From positions 29,961 through 93,960 of the IMG/VR virus record IMGVR_UViG_3300010371_000002: a DNA stretch of 64,000 nucleotides. One strand, 5' to 3'. Positions within the stretch are counted from its first letter, which is position 1; every line of letters starts with the position of its first letter. The DNA is from a virus. Of this stretch, positions 9,045 through 16,355 are shown in pieces. The notes under the pieces were generated by a model. It searched no databases. It saw only the letters and a program-made list of their open reading frames with translations, and was not told where the DNA came from. The translations under genes and the position numbers were made by a program.

Positions 9045-9066
9045 GGGGAGAAGTGACCATCTCCCC
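9045..9066. promoter_or_regulatory. 7-bp hairpin upstream of tail chaperone
   Basis: GGGGAGA and TCTCCCC flank an 8-nt loop between the tail tube stop (9087) and the chaperone start (9035). It abuts the chaperone ribosome-binding site and may reduce chaperone translation relative to the abundant tube protein. Confidence 0.4.
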
Positions 9067-9086
9067 TAGATAGATTTTCGGGAAGC

Positions 9087-10031
9087 TTAGGAATAGCTGG
9101 TGTTGATCGGCCAGCTTGACGCCGAGTTCACGCTGTTCGTGCCAAAGACCGTGTATGCCCCGACGTTCGGCGCATAGTCGTTCGGGGACACCGACGTCGA
9201 GTCCGCATCGTACGAGACCGTCAGGTCCACCAGGAGCGTGTGGGAACCATCCCCGGTCGGGATCTGGATCTCAATGGGGTAGACGCCGGCAGCCAGCGGG
9301 ATCGCCTGCGTCGCGCCGAGCAACTGTGTCATCACATAAGAGCCGATCAAAGGCCCTGGAACATAGCCGTTCGAAATCCTCGCGGTGCGGCTTTTCGCGG
9401 ATGGCTGCGCCGAGAGCCGGTTGTTCAGCGTGAGCCGGAAGGCCCGGATGCTGTCGTAGGTCGTCGGACTCGATGACGCCCCGTTTCCGAACCCGCACTG
9501 GATGAAATGTGGGACACCTGCCCCGATCGTGCCTGCCGCTGCCGGGATGCTGAGATCGGACGCCGCAAGGCTGTTCAGCGGGTCCGCGATGGCTCCGCTC
9601 AGCGTGTAGCCGATCTTGCCGGGAACGCCGCCCTGCGAGTATTGCCCATAGAGATCCAACGTATTCCACCAGAGTCCGGTGAACGTTCGCGCGGTGCCGC
9701 CTGAGTACGGGATCAGGGAGCCGACCCACGGGGTCAGGCCACCGTTCACGCGCGCTCCGAAGGCCGTGTTGATGAGGGCTCCGATGGAGCGGTCCGGCTG
9801 CAGGTTCCCCATCACCTGAATCGCGCCCGTGCGCACGCCGGGAATGGTGATGTGGGTCAGGCCGGAATTGTCCACCGCATCGGCATAGCCACGGTTGTCG
9901 GACAGGCTGAGCCGCACGATATCGTTTGCGAAGCAGTAGGAGACCGGGGAGCCGGACGCCGGATCGGTCGCGCACACGAACGCGCCATCGAATCCCTTGC
10001 GCGCGCCGCCTGGGACGAAGATTTGAGACAT
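9087..10031 (-). CDS. Major tail (tube) protein
   Basis: The product has 314 residues from the ATG at 10031, which is preceded by GGGAG at a good distance; an upstream in-frame ATG at 10079 lacks this signal. It begins MSQIFVPGGARKGFDGAFVC, is rich in Gly, Ser and Thr with few charged residues, and has a beta-rich, immunoglobulin-like look. It sits between the tail completion genes and the tail chaperone, the conserved place for the tail tube subunit of siphophages. The assignment is from gene order and composition; no sequence family was firmly recognised. Confidence 0.65.
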   Translation of the reverse strand: MSQIFVPGGARKGFDGAFVCATDPASGSPVSYCFANDIVRLSLSDNRGYADAVDNSGLTHITIPGVRTGAIQVMGNLQPDRSIGALINTAFGARVNGGLTPWVGSLIPYSGGTARTFTGLWWNTLDLYGQYSQGGVPGKIGYTLSGAIADPLNSLAASDLSIPAAAGTIGAGVPHFIQCGFGNGASSSPTTYDSIRAFRLTLNNRLSAQPSAKSRTARISNGYVPGPLIGSYVMTQLLGATQAIPLAAGVYPIEIQIPTGDGSHTLLVDLTVSYDADSTSVSPNDYAPNVGAYTVFGTNSVNSASSWPINTSYS

Positions 10032-10082
10032 GGTTTTCTCCCGCCGATCACGGCATTCAGGAAAAGGAGGCCCGAGCAATGG

Positions 10083-10676
10083 CTACGAGGGGCCGATGTA
10101 TGTGGTTCGGTTCTGGGCGTAGTGGATGATCGCGCGGTGGACGATCAGATATCCGTGGTAATAGGTCTTGCCTTCGGCGGAGATCTCCGGCCAGTTCATC
10201 GGGCCGCCGGAGATGCGCTCGCACTCCGTGAAGCCCCAGGGCTCTCCGTTGCCTTTCGGCGGCAGCGCATAGCCACCCGTCGCCGGGTTCTTCGGATACA
10301 GGGTGCGCGTGTGGCTGTTGTTGAACAGGTCGCGGAGCGTGTCGCTCACGACGCCTTCGAAGTAGGAGAATGCCTCCGGGCTGTTCCCCACCGCGATCGG
10401 CGTCTTGACCCGTATCTCCGTCATCTGCGTGAGTTCGTACAGCCCGGTTCCTTCCGGCAAGTCTTGATCCCGCCCATGGACGATGCAGACCAGAGGTTGT
10501 CCGACCGCCTTCAGATCTCCAATCGGCACCTGTGCCGCTGAGATCTGAAGAGAAGCAGGAACCCCGGCGGCCGCGAACGTCGCGTTGATGGACGGAATCC
10601 CGTAGGTCAGGATCAGGTCCTGGAGGGCGTAGTCGAGCGCCTGCCGGAGCGGCATCATCGTTTGCGGTGCAGGCAT
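10083..10676 (-). CDS. Tail terminator / tail completion candidate
   Basis: The protein has 197 residues, beginning MPAPQTMMPLRQALDYALQD. It lies immediately before the tail tube gene, in the slot usually occupied by the tail terminator or head-tail completion protein, and its mixed alpha/beta composition suits this. The stop is about 50 bp from the tube start. No diagnostic motif is visible, so the name rests on synteny. Confidence 0.55.
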   Translation of the reverse strand: MPAPQTMMPLRQALDYALQDLILTYGIPSINATFAAAGVPASLQISAAQVPIGDLKAVGQPLVCIVHGRDQDLPEGTGLYELTQMTEIRVKTPIAVGNSPEAFSYFEGVVSDTLRDLFNNSHTRTLYPKNPATGGYALPPKGNGEPWGFTECERISGGPMNWPEISAEGKTYYHGYLIVHRAIIHYAQNRTTYIGPS

Positions 10677-10685
10677 GGGAGTGAC

Positions 10686-11210
10686 CTACGAAGGCGTGAT
10701 TTCGCTGGCGCGAACCTCGATCCCCGAAGGGGCGATGCCGGTTCGCATCACGATATAATCAATGAGCCGCTTCTGAAGCTGGTCGATTTCCGCCGGGACG
10801 AGCGCCACGAGGATGCGCTGTGGAACCCAGGAATCGGATGAGGGATTGTCATGGACCGCTGCATAGGGCGCGAAATCCAGATTGATTCCCGTCGTTACGG
10901 AATTCGCGGTGAGCAGGATCGTCTCGCCCACCTCGGAGGCCAGTCGCCCGGTCCGCACGAGGGTTTCGTCCCCGAACCCGAGACGGTCTTTCTCCCGCTG
11001 CGTTTTGGGTGTCACGGCTGCCCAGGGCACGCCGAAGGTCTGCCCTTTGTCCTCGAAGTTGCGCTGCTGCCACTGGGCCATGTCAAGCCCCATGAGATCC
11101 AGGATCGGCGAGAAGTCCTCCCCCAGGAATTCACAGAGCGGCCCGAGATCGCCCTCCGGGATCAGGTCCGGCGTCGCATAGATCGAGAACACAACCGATT
11201 GAGCAGGCAT
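10686..11210 (-). CDS. Virion morphogenesis / head-tail adaptor (HK97 gp10 or gpG type)
   Basis: This 174-residue protein contains the pattern FGVPWAAVTPKTQREKDRLG followed by LVRTGRLASEV and later FAPYAAVHDNP. That arrangement is characteristic of phage virion morphogenesis proteins related to Mu gpG and HK97 gp10, which join head and tail. GGAG lies six nt before the ATG. It is cotranscribed with the connector genes upstream. Confidence 0.65.
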   Translation of the reverse strand: MPAQSVVFSIYATPDLIPEGDLGPLCEFLGEDFSPILDLMGLDMAQWQQRNFEDKGQTFGVPWAAVTPKTQREKDRLGFGDETLVRTGRLASEVGETILLTANSVTTGINLDFAPYAAVHDNPSSDSWVPQRILVALVPAEIDQLQKRLIDYIVMRTGIAPSGIEVRASEITPS

Positions 11211-11213
11211 ACA

Positions 11214-11597
11214 CTACTCCGGTAAGGGATTTGCCTCGATGGTGACCGGATTGTCTTCGGGGGTGTCCGGTGGCTTGGGTTGTGGCGCTTCCGGCAGTGG
11301 AATCTCGGATGCTTGCTGCACAGATGGTTTGGTCACAACAATTCCACTCTCTGCCTCAATTTGCTCAAGTGTTTTAAGCTCTGAGTGGTCGAGACGGTTG
11401 CCATTTGGATCGGTGAGGGGTTGGCGTGGGTAGCCGATCGGGAAGCGGCACCGGGGGCATTCGCCCGTGGACTTCACCTCGGGGGCATATTCGGGCGTGA
11501 CCTCCCGTCCGTCGGGGCCGACCACGTTTGTTCGCGAGGGCATTGCGGAGCCGTTGTGGTTGTATCCGCAGTTCGCGCACTGTTTTGTAAGGTCCAT
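11214..11597 (-). CDS. Small zinc-knuckle protein, Pro/Glu-rich tail
   Basis: The product has 127 residues with two CxxC pairs (C7, C10 and C48, C51) that can form one zinc site around a 37-residue insert. The C-terminal half is disordered and rich in Pro and Glu. It sits among head-tail connector genes, an odd place for a zinc protein. It could be a minor structural or assembly factor; no family recognised. Confidence 0.6.
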   Translation of the reverse strand: MDLTKQCANCGYNHNGSAMPSRTNVVGPDGREVTPEYAPEVKSTGECPRCRFPIGYPRQPLTDPNGNRLDHSELKTLEQIEAESGIVVTKPSVQQASEIPLPEAPQPKPPDTPEDNPVTIEANPLPE

Positions 11598-11607
11598 GCT
11601 CTCGCTC

Positions 11608-12030
11608 CTATGTCTGGGGAATATCGGGTGGCCGGAAACTGGGGCGCGTTCCGTCCGGGTTGGCCGTCGCGGTTGCGGACTGAGGCTCGCGATAGCAGCA
11701 CATCCGCTGCATGGCCCCCTGGTTCTGGATCATCTCCCGGTAAGTACGGGCGATTATATAGACTGTGCCCTGCCTCGTCAGCGTCTGGTTCTCCACCGGA
11801 ACCGCCTTGAGAAAACTGGGCGGCACATCCACGATAATCGGGTCTGCGTTCGCCGCATTGACAAGCCCTTCGGGAACCCATGGCGGCACGCTCGTGATCC
11901 CGACAGCCGTGACGTTCGCATACGCGACGGTCCCGTCCGGGAGGGTGACTTGTTCCCCATACTGCTTCACGGTGTTCGCAATAATGTCCGCGAATCCGAT
12001 CCCGCGCGTACTCGCCCCTCGCTGCCTCAT
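11608..12030 (-). CDS. Head-tail connector / stopper candidate
   Basis: The protein has 140 residues (MRQRGASTRGIGFADIIANT) with a basic N-terminus and a beta-rich middle containing GTVYIIARTYREMIQNQG. Its length and place between the adaptor-like gene (12049) and the gpG-like gene fit a head closure or stopper protein. Inferred from order and size. Confidence 0.5.
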   Translation of the reverse strand: MRQRGASTRGIGFADIIANTVKQYGEQVTLPDGTVAYANVTAVGITSVPPWVPEGLVNAANADPIIVDVPPSFLKAVPVENQTLTRQGTVYIIARTYREMIQNQGAMQRMCCYREPQSATATANPDGTRPSFRPPDIPQT

Positions 12031-12048
12031 GGATAGCCTCGCAAATCA

Positions 12049-12447
12049 CTACCACACGGTCATGTTGCCGGGGTTGTTGCCGTTGCCGGTCGCAGGGGTG
12101 AACATCTGATCCGGCGGGTTTATGACCGGCTGATAGGGGCACTTCGACCGCAAATCGGACGCCTGGGCGCGGTACTGGGCCGCGAGTTCGGAGGTCGTGA
12201 CGCCAAGGCTCTGGGTCTTCACGATGAGCGCCAGCCGCACGGCATCGGAAGCCAGTGCCTCCAGACCCATCGCCGCCGCCAGCATCGGCGTGTTGCCCGC
12301 GATCCCGAGGAAATACTGAATCTCGGCATCGGTGAACGTCGCGGTGTTTTGCCCGTCATCCGTCAGGTCGTCCACGTCGGTATCGGCGAGATGGAGACGG
12401 GTCTGTCCAGTGGTCGTGGTCAAATCGTAGGTGTAGATGGCAGTCAT
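12049..12447 (-). CDS. Head-tail adaptor (gp6/gp15-like candidate)
   Basis: The protein has 132 residues from the ATG at 12447, chosen because AGGAGG lies six nt upstream; an in-frame ATG at 12480 has no such site. It is mostly helical (TDAEIQYFLGIAGNTPMLAA and EALASDAVRLALIVKTQSLG), as expected for adaptor proteins that bind under the portal. It follows the major capsid region in order. Confidence 0.6.
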   Translation of the reverse strand: MTAIYTYDLTTTTGQTRLHLADTDVDDLTDDGQNTATFTDAEIQYFLGIAGNTPMLAAAMGLEALASDAVRLALIVKTQSLGVTTSELAAQYRAQASDLRSKCPYQPVINPPDQMFTPATGNGNNPGNMTVW

Positions 12448-12457
12448 CGCGCGCCTC

Positions 12458-12946
12458 CTATCCGGTCCGGGATTCGGCAACGCCAGGAATGACCGTTACC
12501 TTCGTGGTGTCCTGGATCGTCGGCGTCTGCCGGCCGGTCGCAAGGTTCTCGATGTTGCCGCCCCGGGTGCGGAACTGTCCGGCATCGAAGAATGCGTGCC
12601 AACTGGAGATGTGGTACCGCCAGAGCGTGTGCTTGGGATCGTGCTTCATCTCGGAATGGATGCCGGGGAAAAAGCCGACGGGTACGTTATAGGGATCGTA
12701 AGGCTGGTAGATCTCCGCGCGGCTGATCCGGTCCGGCATAATCGGCATGTAGAACGCCTTGTCGTCCCCCTGCGCGATCATCCAGCGGTCATCGCCGCAG
12801 AGCACAGAACAGATGTCCTGCGCGATCACCAGATGGTCGCAGACCACGAGTTTTCCGTCCACCATCAGCGGGATCGGGGTGTCATCGCCCGTTTTGTACC
12901 AGACGATGATGCAGTAACCCTTGACGGTCTCTTTTGTCTCGAACAT
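12458..12946 (-). CDS. Hypothetical head-region protein
   Basis: The product has 162 residues from the ATG at 12946 (MFETKETVKGYC). It is rich in aromatic residues and Asp, with no clear motif. It lies between major capsid and adaptor genes in the late operon, so a virion or assembly role is likely. Not recognised. Confidence 0.55.
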   Translation of the reverse strand: MFETKETVKGYCIIVWYKTGDDTPIPLMVDGKLVVCDHLVIAQDICSVLCGDDRWMIAQGDDKAFYMPIMPDRISRAEIYQPYDPYNVPVGFFPGIHSEMKHDPKHTLWRYHISSWHAFFDAGQFRTRGGNIENLATGRQTPTIQDTTKVTVIPGVAESRTG

Positions 12947-13056
12947 ACATGGCCTCGCGAGCAGAGATTTCAACTGGTCAAAGTATCAGGGAGGCTGACG
13001 CAGCAATCGCCACACAGCCTCCCTAGTGAAGCACGGAGTTCCTAGTCCAATGGAAC

Positions 13057-14085
13057 TTAGATGGAGGTTCCGCTGATCAGGTAAGCACCGACGATCTTGC
13101 CGGTGGACGGGGCATCGACCGCGACGGCCTTGGCAGTCCTCATGCAAGATGCCTCGATGAACTGGCCCTTGCGGTCCTCGTTGCGGTACCGGCGCACCTG
13201 GAAGCCGCGCACGCCCGTGGTGTCGTCCGGAGCCTCGAAGGTGCGGAAGCCGTGGACGGTGCGCGGGCCGACGCCGACGCTGCGGTAGAACACGACCGCG
13301 AGCGCCTGCCCCTGGTCGTCCACCCACATGTTGTTCGTCGTCACGGCCGCGCCTTCCGCCGCCGTGTTGTACTGCTGGTTCCCTTCCAGGACCGTACAGC
13401 CGCGAAGGTTGCGCACCAGACCGCTTTCGCTCAGTCCCTCCGGGTTGGTGAACTTATACAGGTCCTTGTAGTCCGGGTGGTCGGCGAGCGTGAGGGCGCT
13501 GTCCAGGGTGAGCAGAATGTAGTTCGCTTCCCGGTAGACACCCTTGCGGACCGCGATGCGCCCGTCCCGGATGTTCGAGAACGGATGGGAGTTCGCGGAG
13601 GCGTACGAGAGCCAGGAGGTTCCCGTGCTGCCGGTGGTGAGCTGGGCCGTGTAGCCGCTCGCATACCCGGAGCGCGTCCCGACGATGGTCGCCGTGAACT
13701 TCTCGTAGTCGAGTTTGATGCGCTCGGTCACGAGATAGGTGGCGTCGATGTCGGGCTGCAGCGGGCTGTCCGCGATGGCGATTTCCGCGTCCGTCACGAG
13801 ATCGCGCAGGGCGAACTCCTCCGTGTAGTAGGAGTCCGTGGAGAGCGTGAAGTCGATCTCGGCCGCTTCGGTTTTTGGCCGCCGGATGGACCGGGGCCGG
13901 TTATTGGCGTCCAGTCCGCTGGTCGAGAGGAACGTCGCCCGGTCGTACACGAAGTACTTGTTGGAGCGCACGTCCACCGGCAGCGGCGGGGCCACGACAT
14001 CCGCAATCAGGGAGTCGTTCATGTAGGCGATCGAGACCTCGGTGAGAGCGCGATCGATGTGGAGACTTGTCAGCGCAGGCATCAT
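13057..14085 (-). CDS. Major capsid protein (HK97-type candidate)
   Basis: The protein has 342 residues. The N-terminal part, with LTEVSIAYMNDSLIADVVAP then SNKYFVYDRATFLS, and the central TYLVTERIKLDYEKF helix resemble the HK97-fold major capsid proteins of many temperate phages. Two ATGs stand in tandem at 14085 and 14082 behind AGGAGG; the second has the better spacing. It directly follows the decoration gene and the protease-scaffold ORF, as expected for the shell subunit. Size is typical. Confidence 0.8.
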   Translation of the reverse strand: MMPALTSLHIDRALTEVSIAYMNDSLIADVVAPPLPVDVRSNKYFVYDRATFLSTSGLDANNRPRSIRRPKTEAAEIDFTLSTDSYYTEEFALRDLVTDAEIAIADSPLQPDIDATYLVTERIKLDYEKFTATIVGTRSGYASGYTAQLTTGSTGTSWLSYASANSHPFSNIRDGRIAVRKGVYREANYILLTLDSALTLADHPDYKDLYKFTNPEGLSESGLVRNLRGCTVLEGNQQYNTAAEGAAVTTNNMWVDDQGQALAVVFYRSVGVGPRTVHGFRTFEAPDDTTGVRGFQVRRYRNEDRKGQFIEASCMRTAKAVAVDAPSTGKIVGAYLISGTSI

Positions 14086-14094
14086 GCCCTCCTT

Positions 14095-14493
14095 TTACAG
14101 CCGGGTCAGTTCCGGGTTGATCAGTACGTCCACCAGATTGCCCGACGTGGCGTTCGTCACCGCCGTCCCGACCACCTGGGCCACGATCGCCCCCGTGGTA
14201 TTGGGCACGATCGGGACAGCCTGCCCGATGGCGTTCGAGGCGACTTGCTGGCCTGCCGTGATGGTTGCGCCCGCGATGATCTGGCAGATATCATCGATCT
14301 GGACCGCGACGTTGCCGTCCGAGTCCGAGGGTTCGCCGGTGACACCGGCGAACGGCTGGGCGTTCGCGGTCGAGAGCGCCACGGCTCCCTGGTTCACCGT
14401 CGAAACGATGACGATCAGGTTCGCGCCGACGGGCGTGGTGGGCGCTCCGTCAACCGTGAATGTCCGGCGTCGGCCGGTATGCTGATAGGCCAT
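14095..14493 (-). CDS. Capsid decoration / cement protein (DUF2190-like)
   Basis: The protein has 132 residues, is Ala, Val, Thr and Gly-rich with almost no charge, and carries repeated short beta motifs (VPNTTGAIVAQVVGTAVTNA). This is typical of small capsid cement proteins encoded between scaffold and major capsid genes. Its start overlaps the stop of the upstream 1179-codon ORF, indicating coupled translation. Confidence 0.65.
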   Translation of the reverse strand: MAYQHTGRRRTFTVDGAPTTPVGANLIVIVSTVNQGAVALSTANAQPFAGVTGEPSDSDGNVAVQIDDICQIIAGATITAGQQVASNAIGQAVPIVPNTTGAIVAQVVGTAVTNATSGNLVDVLINPELTRL

Positions 14494-15116
14494 TATTTTC
14501 CTCCTGCCACCGGCGCGCTGGCGCGGTACGCCGCCGCCTTATCGGGATGCTCGCGCGAAACGATTTCGAGCGCCTTACCGAACGTGATGTTGTCCTTCTT
14601 GGCGCGGTCCCGCGCGAAGGTGATGATCTCCGCGTCATCGGCACCGTTTTGGGTGCCGCGCGGAACTCGTGTGGACTGGAAGCCCACGAGCGCCGCGATG
14701 GGCTCCCGGTCCTGGTACAGAGGCCGGATGTGGGCGTCGAAGAACGCCGGTTCCACTTCCCCAAGCTTCTTCGTCAGCGATTCCGCCTCGTGCGAGGTGA
14801 TGCGGAACTCATCCGCCATGGACTTGATCCAGGCGCTGTTCTGCGCGAAATGCGCCGCTTTCGCCTGCTCGGCCTGCTTCGTCTGCTCGGCGGAAAAGTC
14901 GGTTTTGAGCGCGACATTCTCTTCCCGAAGTTTTGCGAGTTCGACTTTCAGTGAACTGAACTCGGCCTTGTCGGCCTCACTGAGACCACCACCGGTCGTG
15001 GTCGCCCCTGCATCGGCTTCCTTGGTCGCTTCCGCGAAGACGGCTACGACCTGCTCTTCCGTCGCGTCGTCCGGCAGCTTCTTGAACTTTGCGGCGATTG
15101 TCTGCCACACATTCAT
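14493..15116 (-). CDS. Nested scaffold protein (internal start)
   Basis: An in-frame ATG at codon 973 of the large ORF is preceded by AAGGAG with exactly six A residues between. It would yield a 207-residue protein starting MNVWQTIAAKFKKLPDDATE, followed by a Gly/Thr linker, a coiled coil (LKVELAKLREENVALKTDFS) and a basic helical C-terminus. This is what scaffolds look like. Mu (I/Z) and lambda (C/Nu3) make scaffold from the same kind of nested internal start. The full-length ORF would carry the same domain fused to the protease. Confidence 0.75.
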   Translation of the reverse strand: MNVWQTIAAKFKKLPDDATEEQVVAVFAEATKEADAGATTTGGGLSEADKAEFSSLKVELAKLREENVALKTDFSAEQTKQAEQAKAAHFAQNSAWIKSMADEFRITSHEAESLTKKLGEVEPAFFDAHIRPLYQDREPIAALVGFQSTRVPRGTQNGADDAEIITFARDRAKKDNITFGKALEIVSREHPDKAAAYRASAPVAGGK

Positions 15117-16355
15117 TTTTTTCTCCTTGCCGGACCTGTCGGCCGACATCATCGCGGGCAGGCTCGTCATCGAAGCTTGATGAGCGAGCGGGTGCCCAAT
15201 GGCGAGTTTGCTCATGTACGCATCGCAGTCCGCGCCCATTTTGGCCGCGTTATCGTGATGCTTCTGGATCTCCCGCAAGAGTTCGGGAGTGATGAAGTCG
15301 GCCCGCCCCTCGACTTCCCGGGGCGTACCGAACATCGATTTTCCGGGGCAGTGCGCCCCCTGGCTGCACGCGAAGTCGTGTACGACCTGGTGCGGATTGC
15401 TGTAGTAGCCGCTGGTGTCGCCCATAAGGACCTTCCCTTGAGTCGTGGGTGGACCGCCGGACTGCCCGGATTTGAACCCGGCCGCCTCGGCGGCGTTGAA
15501 GGCCGCCATGAGCGCGGCCCCGGTGATGCGCGGATGCTCAACGAGGGCGAGCCCCGTGAGCTTCTTCGAGGTCCGGTCCCATTCGCACGAGACGGGCTTG
15601 TCCTCGGGGAGCTGGCTGTCCAGCCACTTCGGGATCTTGACGGTGCCGAAGAGCTTCTTGCCATCGGTCCGGGCGTCGATGACGTCGCCCAGCTTCCCGT
15701 CGAGCATCGTGGGGACATGCTCCAGGTCGATCGGCACCGGCGCGAAGTCCTGAACGGCCTGGTTCATCTCGGCCGTGTTCAGCGAGAACTTCTTATCGGG
15801 ATAATCACCGACTTCGAACAGGAAGGAGTTCGGATAGTAGACGTAATCGCCGTCCTCGAACCGGCTTCCTTGATTTGCAGTGAGGCTGAATGCCGCCATC
15901 TTGGCCTTCCTCTTTCCGGTGTAGCCTTTCGGCATCACCGCCGAATCGTCGTCTCCGTCATCGTCCGGCAGCCACGGCGCGACGATCTCGGGATCATGGA
16001 ACTGATCCGCCATGCGCTTGTAGATCTTCTCAAGGTCCTCTTCGGCGGATTTCCGGGACGCCGCCGGGAGATCGGTCTGCTTCAGGCGGGCGGCGGCGTT
16101 GAAGGCCCCGTGCGGGATGATCGTGAGCTTCCCGCCCACGATATCGGCAATCGGCAGCTTGTAGCTGGTGAAGAGCTTGGGGTCGCCCGCGCAGGCAAGG
16201 AACGCCTTGCCGAAGTTGCCTGTCGGCTCCTTGTCGGAGCCCGTGTGGTCCCGGACGCGCTTTGCCGCCGCCCCGGCGTCCCAGGGATGATCGCGCGGCG
16301 CGATGGGAAGCGAAATATCGCCCACCTTGAAGTGAACATGGGCTGGCTGTGGCAT
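14493..16355 (-). CDS. Nested protease-scaffold protein (internal start)
   Basis: The in-frame ATG at codon 560 (MPQPAHVHFKVGDISLPIAP) has AAAGGAG five nt upstream, as strong as any ribosome site in the late region. Starting here gives a 620-residue protein without the MuF and phosphoesterase parts. It holds a small phage domain with SYKLPIADIVGGKL, the gpI-type prohead protease and the scaffold. This suggests the long ORF arose by fusion of separate genes that kept their own translation starts. A further ATG at 15899 lies just before the protease domain. Confidence 0.6.
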   Translation of the reverse strand: MPQPAHVHFKVGDISLPIAPRDHPWDAGAAAKRVRDHTGSDKEPTGNFGKAFLACAGDPKLFTSYKLPIADIVGGKLTIIPHGAFNAAARLKQTDLPAASRKSAEEDLEKIYKRMADQFHDPEIVAPWLPDDDGDDDSAVMPKGYTGKRKAKMAAFSLTANQGSRFEDGDYVYYPNSFLFEVGDYPDKKFSLNTAEMNQAVQDFAPVPIDLEHVPTMLDGKLGDVIDARTDGKKLFGTVKIPKWLDSQLPEDKPVSCEWDRTSKKLTGLALVEHPRITGAALMAAFNAAEAAGFKSGQSGGPPTTQGKVLMGDTSGYYSNPHQVVHDFACSQGAHCPGKSMFGTPREVEGRADFITPELLREIQKHHDNAAKMGADCDAYMSKLAIGHPLAHQASMTSLPAMMSADRSGKEKKMNVWQTIAAKFKKLPDDATEEQVVAVFAEATKEADAGATTTGGGLSEADKAEFSSLKVELAKLREENVALKTDFSAEQTKQAEQAKAAHFAQNSAWIKSMADEFRITSHEAESLTKKLGEVEPAFFDAHIRPLYQDREPIAALVGFQSTRVPRGTQNGADDAEIITFARDRAKKDNITFGKALEIVSREHPDKAAAYRASAPVAGGK